DNA from: Lachnospiraceae bacterium UBA7060
Lineage (GTDB): Bacteria; Bacillota; Clostridia; Lachnospirales; Lachnospiraceae
Direction: 5' to 3'
DNA: 64,000 bases
Assembly (NCBI GenBank): GCA_002493835.1
Contig: DLAA01000017.1
Coordinates: 26,284-90,283 of the forward strand
The position numbers and the translations under genes are program-made. Below are positions 8,118-16,334 of the stretch, in pieces; the first letter of the stretch is position 1, and each line of letters begins with the position of its first letter. A model generated the notes under the pieces. The model ran no database searches. It was given only the letters and a program-made list of their open reading frames with translations, and was not told where the DNA came from.

Positions 8118-10028
8118 GTGAAGGAAGTATTAAAGGCAAGGCAGGCAGATATGCTGAAATATCTCATTAGAGCCGGTACTCCGTTGGATTTGGACTTTTT
8201 TAAGGAGAAATTTGAGAAGCAGGATCGGACGATAAGGTATGACCTGGGTGAGCTGAAAGAGATTTGTGCCCGCCATGGGATTGAGATCTGTTATCAGACG
8301 AAGCAGGGATATTACATCCCTGCCACGCAAAAATCGAAGGCTTCCAGTTTTTGGGTTCAATGCGAAGTTCCGGCCAGAATCGGATTGGGGGACAGCACCG
8401 AGGAAGAGCGGTTTGAAAGTCTGTTTTTATATTTGTTTGTGCAGACGGGCTATGTGACATCCGAGAAAATGGCGACCACCTATTATTTTTCACGGTCCAC
8501 GCTTTCACGGGTTTTGGGGAAGATGGAGTCCTGGTTTGAACATGCTTTTTCATTGGAAGTCAGAAAAGCTTCCGGATACCGTCTGAAGGGCGAGGAGATG
8601 ACATTGCGCCGGCTGGCAGCCAAAATTCTTGCGGACAGGTTCCGCGGAAGCTATACGGTGGAGGACTGGTTCATGCTTTTGCCGCCGGAATTCAAAGGGA
8701 AGCTTAAACTTCAGGATGTGTCGGAGATCAGCCAGAATATCCGGAGATTAAACAGCAAGTATAATGTCTGGATTTCCAATGCTTCTTACCTGAATCTGCT
8801 CTGTTACTGTATGGTGAGACGCCTTCGTATGAGAAGGGGATATGTGATAGAAGAACCGCCGGAGCAAGGCGAAGATTCAGGAGATTACAATGATGAGTTT
8901 CTGCGGGAACTGTTTGGTTCGGAAGAGAGCGCTACCAAAGGAGAGCTGGGAGCATTTTCACAGATACTGCGGGAAAACGGTGTGTATATTCAGAAGGGCT
9001 GTGTGGAGGAGGCAAAGCTGGATGCGACAATACGAGAGATCCTTGTCTATATCGAGGAGAAGGTAGGTAAGGACAGATTCCATTTGGAATCCCTGTATCA
9101 GGATTTATTCGATCATCTGCGGAATTTTTTATACCTGAGTGCGAATGGAAAACTTGAGGAAGAAAATCCTTATGTTCTTGAGGAAGTAAGGGAGCATTAT
9201 TATTCCTATTATCAACTGGCGGTAGAATGCGGTGAGATCATCCAAAAGGAAATGGAAATGCCTTTTCATGAACTTGAGGTATGTTACCTGGCGGTATATC
9301 TGTACAAAAACAGTATTCAAACGGAGATGGCAGGGAAAAATGTACTGGTGGTATGTGCTACAGGAAAAGGGTTGTCTCATCTTCTGGCCATGCGTATTAA
9401 AAACGTGTTTCCCATGTTGAATGTGATCGGGCAGGTTTCTCCTTGGCAGTTAAATAAGGTGAGTGATCTGAAGAATGTGGATTTTGTGATATCTACGATA
9501 CCTCTGGAGAACAGGCTTGTGCCGGTGATTAAAATTTCCCGCATTCTTTCGGAGGAGGATATCAAAAGAATTCAGGATTTTCTTAGATATGGCAATCTGG
9601 TGGATGAAATTCCCATGAGCCAACAGAATAAGGCTTCTTTTGGAGCAAAAGAAGATCCGTTCTTTTTGGGAGAAGACTCCTTTGTGGATGGGAACGGTCT
9701 AGTGGAAGCGGCGTCTATCCTGAGCAGATTGATTTTGACCCTGCTTGAGTATACTGCCAAGTTTCCACCAAAATACAAACTCAACAGGGATGCCATGCTC
9801 GGGATGGTGATTCACATGAGTATGGCGATTCCCCGCTGGTTTGAGGAGAGCAGACAGGCGGAGGTAAGCGAAGATTTTGAGAGGGAATATCAGAGAATCA
9901 GAAAGCAGGATCCCGATATCTTCGCACTTATGGAAAAATTCTTTAATTTGGTAGAAAAGACACTGCGGGTCCGGATTTCCGTACCGGAACGGGTCGCATT
10001 CTTTTTATACATCACGGAGGAGGTATAG
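8118..10028 (+). CDS. PRD-domain transcriptional regulator (BglG/MtlR type)
   Basis: A 636-residue multi-domain regulator. An N-terminal winged helix (about 5-60, DRTIRYDLGELKEI) and a second HTH (about 110-160, FSRSTLSRVLGKME) bind DNA. Two PTS-regulation domains follow (about 175-395). Next is a EIIB-like domain opening with NVLVVCATGKGLSH (about 402-495), with a Cys in the phosphoryl-accepting position. A C-terminal PRD-like helical segment ends the protein. Such proteins are activated or silenced by phosphorylation from HPr and EII proteins. The start is GTG 8118, with AAGGAGG at 8105-8111. It is followed after 4 bases by the amidohydrolase gene, so it very likely controls the operon it sits in. 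No EII permease of a known class is encoded nearby. Confidence 0.85.
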   Translation: MKEVLKARQADMLKYLIRAGTPLDLDFFKEKFEKQDRTIRYDLGELKEICARHGIEICYQTKQGYYIPATQKSKASSFWVQCEVPARIGLGDSTEEERFESLFLYLFVQTGYVTSEKMATTYYFSRSTLSRVLGKMESWFEHAFSLEVRKASGYRLKGEEMTLRRLAAKILADRFRGSYTVEDWFMLLPPEFKGKLKLQDVSEISQNIRRLNSKYNVWISNASYLNLLCYCMVRRLRMRRGYVIEEPPEQGEDSGDYNDEFLRELFGSEESATKGELGAFSQILRENGVYIQKGCVEEAKLDATIREILVYIEEKVGKDRFHLESLYQDLFDHLRNFLYLSANGKLEEENPYVLEEVREHYYSYYQLAVECGEIIQKEMEMPFHELEVCYLAVYLYKNSIQTEMAGKNVLVVCATGKGLSHLLAMRIKNVFPMLNVIGQVSPWQLNKVSDLKNVDFVISTIPLENRLVPVIKISRILSEEDIKRIQDFLRYGNLVDEIPMSQQNKASFGAKEDPFFLGEDSFVDGNGLVEAASILSRLILTLLEYTAKFPPKYKLNRDAMLGMVIHMSMAIPRWFEESRQAEVSEDFEREYQRIRKQDPDIFALMEKFFNLVEKTLRVRISVPERVAFFLYITEEV

Positions 10029-10032
10029 GGCT

Positions 10033-11160
10033 ATGAGGGAACTTGTAATCAAGGGCGGGCTGTTGGTATCCCCAGCAAACGGCTATCGCCGCACCAAAAA
10101 GGACATTTTGGTAAAAAACGGAAGGATTGCGGCGGTGGAAGATGAGATTCACGCAGAGGGGGAAGTGGTAGACGCTTCCGGCTGTCTGGTGACACCGGGA
10201 TTTATCGATATCCATACGCACTGTTATCCAAAAGCATTTCTAGGTCTTGAGCCGGATGTGCTGGGACTCGAGAGAGGGGCCACCACCATTTTGGATGCCG
10301 GCAGCAGCGGAGCGGACACCTACGAGGATTTTCGGGAAAACTATATCAGGAAGAGCCGTACCAAGGTGTTTGCGCTGTTAAATGTGTCCAGGGAAGGGCT
10401 GCTTCGAGGACATGAGCTGGACAGCATGGAGAAGCTTGATGAGACAGCATTAAAGGAAGTCCTGGAAAAATATCCGGAAGAGATCGTTGGCTTGAAGGCC
10501 AGAGCCAGTGCCAGCGTGGTTGGTGAAATGGGGCTTAAGCCCATTGCGGAGGCGGCGAGGATTGCCGGGGATACGGGGAAACCACTTATGGTTCACGTAG
10601 GGAATTATCCGCCGGCGCTTACGGAGGTGCTTAAACTTCTCGGCAAGGGAGATATTGTGACACACGCTTACCACGGAAAAAAAGGCGGTATTTTAACGCC
10701 GGAGGAAGAAATCATCAAGGAGGCGCTGGAGGCTAGGGAAAGAGGCGTCCTCTTCGATGTGGGGCACGGCGTGGCGAGTTTTAGTCTGCGGGTATTTGAA
10801 AAGGCTCTAGCCAGGGGATTTGACACGGATTTGATTTCTACAGATCTCCATGTGGAAAACTATGAGGGACCCGTGTACAATCTTGCGGCGGTAGTGAGCA
10901 AAGTGATTGCATGCGGGGAGCCGCTGGAGGAGGCGATTCACAAATGTACCTGTGCGCCTGCCCGGCACTTTGGGCTTGCGGATCTGGGGGAAATCCGGGA
11001 GGGCTATATTGCGGATTTCAATGTGATGGAGCTGGTGTCCTGTAAGGAGACGGTTGAGGACTCCATAGGGGATATGATAGAACTTCAGGAAAAGCTGGTG
11101 TTGAAAAAAAATATTTACAGCAGAGGTGAGGACAGTGAAATATTTGAACAAAATTCTTGA
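10033..11160 (+). CDS. Dihydroorotase-like amidohydrolase (EF_0837/AHA_3915 type)
   Basis: A 375-residue metal-dependent amidohydrolase. The metal-binding HxH lies in GFIDIHTHCYP (about residues 56-66). A further conserved block is MVHVGNYPPA, HAYHGKKGG supplies a second His, and DLISTDLHVEN carries the late Asp. This enzyme family accompanies the DgaE/DgaF/DUF4310-4312 set in enterococci and aeromonads and is thought to remove an N-acyl or carbamoyl-type group from an amino sugar acid, though the true substrate is not established. It starts 4 bases after the regulator and overlaps the next gene by about 26 bases, indicating translational coupling. Confidence 0.8.
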   Translation: MRELVIKGGLLVSPANGYRRTKKDILVKNGRIAAVEDEIHAEGEVVDASGCLVTPGFIDIHTHCYPKAFLGLEPDVLGLERGATTILDAGSSGADTYEDFRENYIRKSRTKVFALLNVSREGLLRGHELDSMEKLDETALKEVLEKYPEEIVGLKARASASVVGEMGLKPIAEAARIAGDTGKPLMVHVGNYPPALTEVLKLLGKGDIVTHAYHGKKGGILTPEEEIIKEALEARERGVLFDVGHGVASFSLRVFEKALARGFDTDLISTDLHVENYEGPVYNLAAVVSKVIACGEPLEEAIHKCTCAPARHFGLADLGEIREGYIADFNVMELVSCKETVEDSIGDMIELQEKLVLKKNIYSRGEDSEIFEQNS

Positions 11161-11500
11161 GATGAATGAGATTGCTCCAGATATGCAAAAGAGGGCACAG
11201 GAGTTGTATCTGGAAGCAAAAAAGCGGGTGGAGAGTCTGCCGCTTACTTTTGGTGAGGATGCCCAGTTAATGCTGAGTAATCACCTGATGGCGCTGATCA
11301 AGCGGATTTTGGAGGGAGCGCTTATTGAACCCATGGAGGAGGAGACGATGAGCGATGAGATATCCAAAAAAGCATGGGAATATGCGGATGTGATTGCAGG
11401 CCCTCTGTTTGAGGCGGCACAGATGGAAAAAGACCGCACGGAACTTTTTTTAGTCGGTACACATGTAGAGATGGCATTGACCGCAGAGGTGGTCAGCTAA
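11135..11500 (+). CDS. Stand-alone PRD-domain protein (EF_0829/AHA_3910 type)
   Basis: A 121-residue protein that is little more than one PTS-regulation domain, with two candidate phospho-acceptor His residues in LSNHLMALIKR and LVGTHVEMAL. The start is GTG 11135, with AGAGGTGAGG just before it; a GTG at 11126 would add three residues. It overlaps the amidohydrolase 3' end. It has no DNA-binding domain, so it may relay phosphorylation state to another operon product. The family is known only as a conserved operon member, and its function is undetermined. Confidence 0.7.
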   Translation: MKYLNKILEMNEIAPDMQKRAQELYLEAKKRVESLPLTFGEDAQLMLSNHLMALIKRILEGALIEPMEEETMSDEISKKAWEYADVIAGPLFEAAQMEKDRTELFLVGTHVEMALTAEVVS

Positions 11501-11532
11501 TATAAAAATAAAAAAGAAGGAGGAAGAGAAGG

Positions 11533-11898
11533 ATGAAAGAAGTATTAGTGGTAATCGGACATCGTATGGGAAAGGGTCAGGCAGTAGCAAAAGGTGTGGA
11601 GAAAGCAGGAGGAAAAGCAATTGTAATTCCCGGAATGGCTGCAGATATGAAATTGGGAGATGTGATGCATGAGAATAATGCGGATTTGGGAATCAGCTTC
11701 TGTGGAAGCGGCGGTGCAGGCGCACTCACAGCACAGAACAAATATGGCTATAAGGCAAAGTCATCCCTGCGTTCAGTAGATGCGGCATGTACGGCGGTGG
11801 AAGAAGGATGCACAGTTGTGGGCCTTGGATTCCTGGATGTAGAGGAACTGGGCGAGCGTTTGGTACAGTCTTTCCGCAAGGTTCATGGAGATGAGTAA
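11533..11898 (+). CDS. Glycine-rich SFCGSGGAGA family protein
   Basis: A 121-residue conserved protein named for its central motif ISFCGSGGAGALTAQN. The N-terminus MKEVLVVIGHRMGKGQAVAKG and the Cys inside a Gly-rich loop recall the architecture of small PTS EIIB-like domains, but this is an analogy, not an established homology. An AGAAGGAGGAAG site before the ATG suggests strong translation. The neighbours DUF4312, DUF4311 and DUF4310 always seem to travel with it in known operons of this type. It could be the soluble component of an unusual transporter. Confidence 0.7.
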   Translation: MKEVLVVIGHRMGKGQAVAKGVEKAGGKAIVIPGMAADMKLGDVMHENNADLGISFCGSGGAGALTAQNKYGYKAKSSLRSVDAACTAVEEGCTVVGLGFLDVEELGERLVQSFRKVHGDE

Positions 11899-12235
11899 AA
11901 TGTTTGGACAGAAAATGGAAGAGGTAAATACTTTTCGGGACCGGCAGCTTTTGGAGGAAAAAGAGCATGAGATGACCATCACGATGAGCGGGGATTCTCT
12001 GGAAAGTGCGGTGGGAAATCTGTTTCAGGCAATGCGCAAACAAGTATTCGAGGAGATAGGGCATCCCATTATTCAGATGGAGACGAGCGCGGTCTATTTC
12101 CAAAAGGTGAAGCTGAAACGGGAGACAGAGCGGTTTTTGTTTCTGTTTATGCCCCGGGAGAAAGTGTACTTTACCATTACGGCAAAGATCATTGTGAAAG
12201 TAAAGTATTTGAATATAACAAAGGAGGACTTCTGA
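11885..12235 (+). CDS. DUF4312 family protein (EF_0831/AHA_3912 type)
   Basis: A small soluble protein of about 116 residues, overlapping the SFCGSGGAGA gene by 14 bases. ATGs at 11885, 11891 and 11900 are all possible starts. It contains TMSGDSLESAVGNLFQAMRKQVF and later FLFLFMPREKVYFTITAKII, a strand-rich C-terminus. No catalytic motif is recognised. It precedes the two membrane proteins with one base between genes. Assigned by its place and resemblance to the conserved operon family; function unknown. Confidence 0.6.
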   Translation: MEMSKMFGQKMEEVNTFRDRQLLEEKEHEMTITMSGDSLESAVGNLFQAMRKQVFEEIGHPIIQMETSAVYFQKVKLKRETERFLFLFMPREKVYFTITAKIIVKVKYLNITKEDF

Positions 12236-12236
12236 C

Positions 12237-12953
12237 ATGTTGGAAATTATTATCTACTCCGCCATTATCGGTGTCATTGGCGGCGGATGTATTGCGGCGG
12301 GTGCGGCCCGTATGTTTCATGCGCCGGAAGTGCAGGCGATGGGAGCGTTTCGTACTTTAGGAGAGCTGAATGCCTGTAACGGCGACCCTATCGCTCATTT
12401 TTCTTTCGGTTTGGGATTTTTCTTCTCATCGGCAGCTTCTGCAGTGGCGGCAGGCGCATTGACGCAGGATGTTATGCACCGTATTATTCCCAACTGGGGT
12501 GCTGCTGCACTTTTGGTGAAGAACAAAAAGCCGGAGGAGACTTTGCATAATCCGAGAAAAATGATGTGTGCGGGAGCAATCGTAGGCGGTGTGCTGATGA
12601 TATTTTTGAACACCATGGCCCGGATTATCCCGGAGAAGCTTTCCCTGATTGCCTCTGAGGTGCTGACACCGGCGACCGGATGGCTGATTAATCCGGTTAT
12701 GCCTGCCATTTTCTGGCTGGCAGCTTTGGATGCAGGCGTACAGACCGGTATGTGGGGCAGCATTCTGGGAGGCGTCTCCGCACTGGTTTCCGGGAATGCA
12801 GTTCCTGGTGTTGTGCTTGGTATTTTGATCGGTAAGTCTGCGGAAGAAAATGGTTATAAGAGCAGAATTGTGCAGATCCTGATTGCGATCGTGATTGTTA
12901 TGTTCCTCGTCATTGCGTATTTCAGAGGTTTCTTTAGCCAGTTTGGCTTATAA
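12237..12953 (+). CDS. DUF4311-like membrane protein
   Basis: A 238-residue integral membrane protein with about six to seven helices. Gly/Ala-rich segments such as IIGVIGGGCIAAGAARM and FSFGLGFFFSSAASA resemble transporter cores. With the following gene it forms a pair of conserved unknown-function membrane proteins found in D-glucosaminate-type operons. They probably form the permease for the operon's substrate. The DUF number assigned to each of the two is from memory and could be swapped. Confidence 0.6.
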   Translation: MLEIIIYSAIIGVIGGGCIAAGAARMFHAPEVQAMGAFRTLGELNACNGDPIAHFSFGLGFFFSSAASAVAAGALTQDVMHRIIPNWGAAALLVKNKKPEETLHNPRKMMCAGAIVGGVLMIFLNTMARIIPEKLSLIASEVLTPATGWLINPVMPAIFWLAALDAGVQTGMWGSILGGVSALVSGNAVPGVVLGILIGKSAEENGYKSRIVQILIAIVIVMFLVIAYFRGFFSQFGL

Positions 12954-12971
12954 GACAGGGGGTTGAAAAGC

Positions 12972-13619
12972 ATGGAAAAAAGAACATTCGGACAGAAAAT
13001 GGATGAGTTTTTGATGAAAGACAGTACCTTTATCCTGTTGATTATGGGTGCGGCTGCTGCGATTTTTGCAGGAACATTTATGTATATCCGCTTTGGTACA
13101 GGCGCGTTCAATGAGATTTCGATCGTGGCAATGCTCAGAGACGGTATGGACGGCGGGGACTATGCGGCTGCTGCGGGGTTTGCGGCAGGATTTCTGATTG
13201 CCAGAGTTTTGGAAGGTCCCTTGGTTGGACTTTTGGATATTGGCGGTTCTTTGCAGACAGGTGTCGGTATCGGGCTTCCCGCGCTCTTCTTATCGATGGG
13301 ATGGCAGCTCCCGTTTTCCAATTTCTTTACCGCTCTGATCACAGGAGCTGTGATTGGCTTGATAATGGGTGTCGTGATCATGGTGATTCGTAAGGTTATG
13401 CCTGAAGGCGTTGCAGTGGGCGGCACCTCCGTTATGATGGGGGCAGGAAACGCTACTGGCCGTTATCTGGCGCCTCTGATTATCATTGCGGCTGCACAGT
13501 ACAATGTGTATACAGGTATCGGCGCTGTGCTGGGCGCTGCACTTTTCTATAAGTGGGGTAAGGAAATGACTGGCGGTGCAATTCTGGGCGCGATGGTTTT
13601 GGGAGGAATTTTCCTGTAG
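12972..13619 (+). CDS. DUF4310-like membrane protein
   Basis: A 215-residue membrane protein with about six helices. The start ATG 12972 is preferred because AGGGGG lies at 12956-12961; a TTG nine bases upstream is less likely. Visible helices include FILLIMGAAAAIFAGTFMYI and ALITGAVIGLIMGVVIMVI. The Gly-rich loops GPLVGLLDIGGSLQTGVGIG and GGTSVMMGAGNATGRY could line a substrate path. Inferred partner of the preceding membrane protein in an uncharacterised transporter. No ATPase is encoded in the operon, so energy would come from an ion gradient or from PTS-like phosphorylation. Confidence 0.6.
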   Translation: MEKRTFGQKMDEFLMKDSTFILLIMGAAAAIFAGTFMYIRFGTGAFNEISIVAMLRDGMDGGDYAAAAGFAAGFLIARVLEGPLVGLLDIGGSLQTGVGIGLPALFLSMGWQLPFSNFFTALITGAVIGLIMGVVIMVIRKVMPEGVAVGGTSVMMGAGNATGRYLAPLIIIAAAQYNVYTGIGAVLGAALFYKWGKEMTGGAILGAMVLGGIFL

Positions 13620-13657
13620 GACTTTGGAATTGTAGAACTGGAATAGGAGAAACGAGT

Positions 13658-14770
13658 ATGAGTGTGTATCAGGATATTGGACTGAGCCGGGTGATCAATG
13701 CCAGCGGCCGTGTGACGGTATTAGGAGTATCTACAATCAGTGACCGGGTGGCAAAGGCGGCTGTAGCGGGCGGACAGTCCTATGTAGTAATAGATGATCT
13801 CATGGTAAAGGCCGGGGAAATCATTTCCCGCTATACGGGAGCGGAGGACAGCTGTCCGACCGTGTGTGCATCGGCAGCTATCGCGATAACGGTTGCAGGT
13901 CTTATCACCAAAGGGAAGAAATCGCTTGTGGAGCGTATACCGGATTCTTCCGGATTGGCCAACGAGATTATTCTGCAGAAAGGACATGCGATTAATTTCA
14001 ATGTGCCCATTGAGACTATAATCCGTTTGGGCGGCGGTGTGCCGGTGGAAGCCGGAACGGCTACGGAGGTGGCGGCAGAAGATATAGAGGAGGCGATTAC
14101 CGACAAGACGGTGGCGCTGATGTATGTGAAAAGCCACCACTGTGTGCAGAAGGGAATGGTGGATCTTCCGACCATGATTGAGATCGCCCATAGAAATAAG
14201 CTTCCCCTTTTGGTAGACGCGGCTGCGGAGGAGGATTTCCGCAAGTATATTGCCATGGGCGCGGATTTGGTGTGCTACAGCGGTGCAAAGGCGCTGGAAG
14301 CAACCACATCGGGATTTGTGACCGGGAAAAAGGAATATATTACCTATGCGAGAAAACAGTACAAGGGCATTGGCCGGGCGATGAAGATCGGCAAAGAGGG
14401 CATTATGGGACTGTTGGAAGCGCTCGAGCAGTATGAGCATAAGGATCGTGCGGGTGAGGCTGAGAGGAACAAAGAGATCGCGATCTGGCTGAAAGACGCT
14501 ATTAATCAAATTCCGGGACTGCGTTCGGAAGTAATCCAGGACGAGGCGGGCCGGGCGATTTACCGGGCGAGAGTATTTGTGGAACCGGACCAGGCGGGTA
14601 TGACTGCGGTAGAACTTGAAGAGAAATTAAAAGAGGGGGATCCCACGGTGCGGTGCCGCACGGAATTTATGAGCCTGGGCAAGCTGGATTTTGATCCGAG
14701 ACCGTTAGTTGAGGGCGATAAAGAACTGATTGTGGAGAAACTGAAAAAGATTATGGGAGCAGCGCAATAG
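13658..14770 (+). CDS. dgaE: DgaE-type PLP-dependent ammonia-lyase
   Basis: A 370-residue fold-type I PLP enzyme of the MJ0158/SelA-like group. The Schiff-base Lys is in CYSGAKALEATTSG and the PLP-binding Asp in LLVDAAAEED. The relative DgaE of Salmonella removes ammonia from D-glucosaminate-6-phosphate to give 2-keto-3-deoxy-6-phosphogluconate. It is followed by the matching aldolase, which supports that role here. A GAATAGGAG-type site precedes the ATG at 13658. The substrate may differ, because no glucosaminate PTS is present beside it. Confidence 0.75.
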   Translation: MSVYQDIGLSRVINASGRVTVLGVSTISDRVAKAAVAGGQSYVVIDDLMVKAGEIISRYTGAEDSCPTVCASAAIAITVAGLITKGKKSLVERIPDSSGLANEIILQKGHAINFNVPIETIIRLGGGVPVEAGTATEVAAEDIEEAITDKTVALMYVKSHHCVQKGMVDLPTMIEIAHRNKLPLLVDAAAEEDFRKYIAMGADLVCYSGAKALEATTSGFVTGKKEYITYARKQYKGIGRAMKIGKEGIMGLLEALEQYEHKDRAGEAERNKEIAIWLKDAINQIPGLRSEVIQDEAGRAIYRARVFVEPDQAGMTAVELEEKLKEGDPTVRCRTEFMSLGKLDFDPRPLVEGDKELIVEKLKKIMGAAQ

Positions 14771-14793
14771 ACAGCGCAGAAATGAGGTTAAAG

Positions 14794-15525
14794 ATGGGAA
14801 TTAATTATTATAAAGGCAGAGTCTGCTTGAATGTGTTGGGCGGCAGTTTAAAAAATGCGCAGGAAATTTATGAGGCGGCGGAGAAACATGTGATTGTGGG
14901 AGTACTCTCTGCGAATTATCCCGATGTATCGAGTGCGGTGGAGGATATGAAGAAGTACATGGAAGTTCTGGAGGGCAATCTTTCCGTAGGCCTTGGCGGA
15001 GGCAATCCGGCGCAGTGGAAAGCTGTAGGAGATATCGCGAAAGAGATCAAGGCAAATCATTTTAATCAGGTATTTTCCGCGGTGGGTTACACAAGAGCTA
15101 ACGTGGGCAATGAGGAAGCGCATATCAACTCCTTGGTATCTCCTTGTGGGAAGACTGGCTTCGTAAAAATTTCTACGGGCCCGCTCTCCAAGGACTGCGA
15201 ACCCGCAGTAGTTCCCGTGGATACGGCAATTGCCATGATTAAGGAGATGGGTGGTAACTCTGTGAAATTCTTCCCGATGGGAGGCTTAAAATGCAGGGAT
15301 GAACTGAAGGCAGTAGCGGAGGCATGTGCGAGAAATCACTTTGTGATGGAGCCTACCGGAGGAATTGACTTGGATAATTTCCGTGAAATTATGCAGATCA
15401 TACTGGATGCAGGCGTGGAACAGATTATCCCTCATGTGTATTCCTCGATTATCGATAAAGAAAGCGGGGATACACGCACAGAAGATGTTAAGAAACTTTT
15501 GGGAATTGTAAAAGAACTGGTATAA
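14794..15525 (+). CDS. dgaF: DgaF-type KDPG aldolase
   Basis: A 243-residue class I aldolase of the DgaF (EF_0839/AHA_3917) family, which cleaves 2-keto-3-deoxy-6-phosphogluconate to pyruvate and glyceraldehyde-3-phosphate. The TIM-barrel segments SVGLGGGNPAQW, VKFFPMGGL and MEPTGGID are visible; the Lys in the NSVKFFPMGG segment is the likely Schiff-base residue. The start ATG 14794 follows GAGG at 14784-14787; the ATG at 14782 overlaps that site and is less likely. The last gene of the operon, before a 17-base repeat tract and a terminator. Confidence 0.75.
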   Translation: MGINYYKGRVCLNVLGGSLKNAQEIYEAAEKHVIVGVLSANYPDVSSAVEDMKKYMEVLEGNLSVGLGGGNPAQWKAVGDIAKEIKANHFNQVFSAVGYTRANVGNEEAHINSLVSPCGKTGFVKISTGPLSKDCEPAVVPVDTAIAMIKEMGGNSVKFFPMGGLKCRDELKAVAEACARNHFVMEPTGGIDLDNFREIMQIILDAGVEQIIPHVYSSIIDKESGDTRTEDVKKLLGIVKELV

Positions 15526-15530
15526 AAAAT

Positions 15531-15581
15531 CGAGCTTTGCTCGATTGCGAGCTTTGCACGATTGTGAGCTTCGCACCGCGA
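15531..15581 (+). repeat. Three 17-base imperfect tandem repeats
   Basis: The units are CGAGCTTTGCTCGATTG (15531-15547), CGAGCTTTGCACGATTG (15548-15564) and TGAGCTTCGCACCGCGA (15565-15581). The first unit is also a small hairpin (CGAGC-TTT-GCTCG). The tract lies between the dgaF stop and the terminator. It may be a mobile micro-repeat or may stabilise the mRNA end; the sequence does not say which. Confidence 0.7.
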
Positions 15582-15596
15582 ACTCGAATAATGATG

Positions 15597-15625
15597 GGGA
15601 CCGCTGTTATTATGCGGTCCCTTTT
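15597..15625 (+). terminator. Rho-independent terminator of the dga-type operon
   Basis: GGGACCGC (15597-15604) pairs with GCGGTCCC (15614-15621) around a 9-base A/T loop, followed by TTTT. A strong G/C stem with U tract, placed after dgaF and before upp. Confidence 0.85.
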
Positions 15626-15651
15626 CAAATCTTTGGAATACATGATATAAT
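15622..15651 (+). promoter_or_regulatory. Candidate upp promoter
   Basis: TATAAT at 15646-15651 has a weak TTTTCA at 15622-15627 upstream (18-base spacer), directly after the terminator stem. It would start transcription about 20 bases before the upp ribosome site. The -35 match is poor. Confidence 0.45.
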
Positions 15652-15676
15652 AATCGAAAAAAACAAAGGAGAGAGA

Positions 15677-16315
15677 ATGAGAAATCAGGAAAATGTATTT
15701 ATTATGAATCATCCGTTGATCCAGCACAAGATTTCACAGCTTCGGGATATTCACACGGGAACAAACGAGTTCAGGCAGTGTATTGAAGAGATTGCCATGT
15801 TAATGGGGTACGAGGCGCTCAGAGATCTGCCCTTGGAAGATGTGGAGGTGCAGACTCCCATAGAGACATGCATGACGCCCAGGATAGCAGGGAAAAAGCT
15901 GGCAGTCGTTCCCATTCTGCGTGCCGGTCTTGGCATGGTAAACGGCATATTGGCCCTGGTTCCCAGCGCGAAAGTCGGGCATATCGGTCTTTTCAGAGAT
16001 CCGGACACACATGAACCGCATGAGTATTACTGTAAGCTGCCTGAACCCATCGAACAGAGGACAATTGTGGTGGTGGATCCCATGCTTGCCACTGGCGGTT
16101 CCGGTTCGGCAGCGGTGGATTTTATAAAACAACATGGCGGTGTCAACATTAAGTTTATGTGTATTATTGCAGCGCCGGAAGGAGTGGAGCGGCTGCGCAA
16201 AGACCACCCGGATGTGCAGTTATATATAGGGCATATAGACCGCTGTTTGAATGAGCACGCGTATATCTGCCCCGGGCTTGGGGATGCTGGTGATCGGATA
16301 TTTGGTACGAAATAA
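15677..16315 (+). CDS. upp: Uracil phosphoribosyltransferase
   Basis: A 212-residue pyrimidine-salvage enzyme: uracil plus PRPP gives UMP and pyrophosphate. The PRPP-binding loop is VVVDPMLATGGSGSAAV. The C-terminal uracil-binding motif GLGDAGDRIFGT is complete, as is the flexible-loop region (VPILRAGLGMVNG). The length matches the family. The ATG at 15677 follows AAAGGAGAGA. The longer in-frame extension upstream lacks conservation and crosses the terminator, so it is rejected. A single-gene unit, convergent with the minus-strand GGDEF gene. Confidence 0.95.
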   Translation: MRNQENVFIMNHPLIQHKISQLRDIHTGTNEFRQCIEEIAMLMGYEALRDLPLEDVEVQTPIETCMTPRIAGKKLAVVPILRAGLGMVNGILALVPSAKVGHIGLFRDPDTHEPHEYYCKLPEPIEQRTIVVVDPMLATGGSGSAAVDFIKQHGGVNIKFMCIIAAPEGVERLRKDHPDVQLYIGHIDRCLNEHAYICPGLGDAGDRIFGTK

Positions 16316-16334
16316 AATATCCTGCGGAAATACA

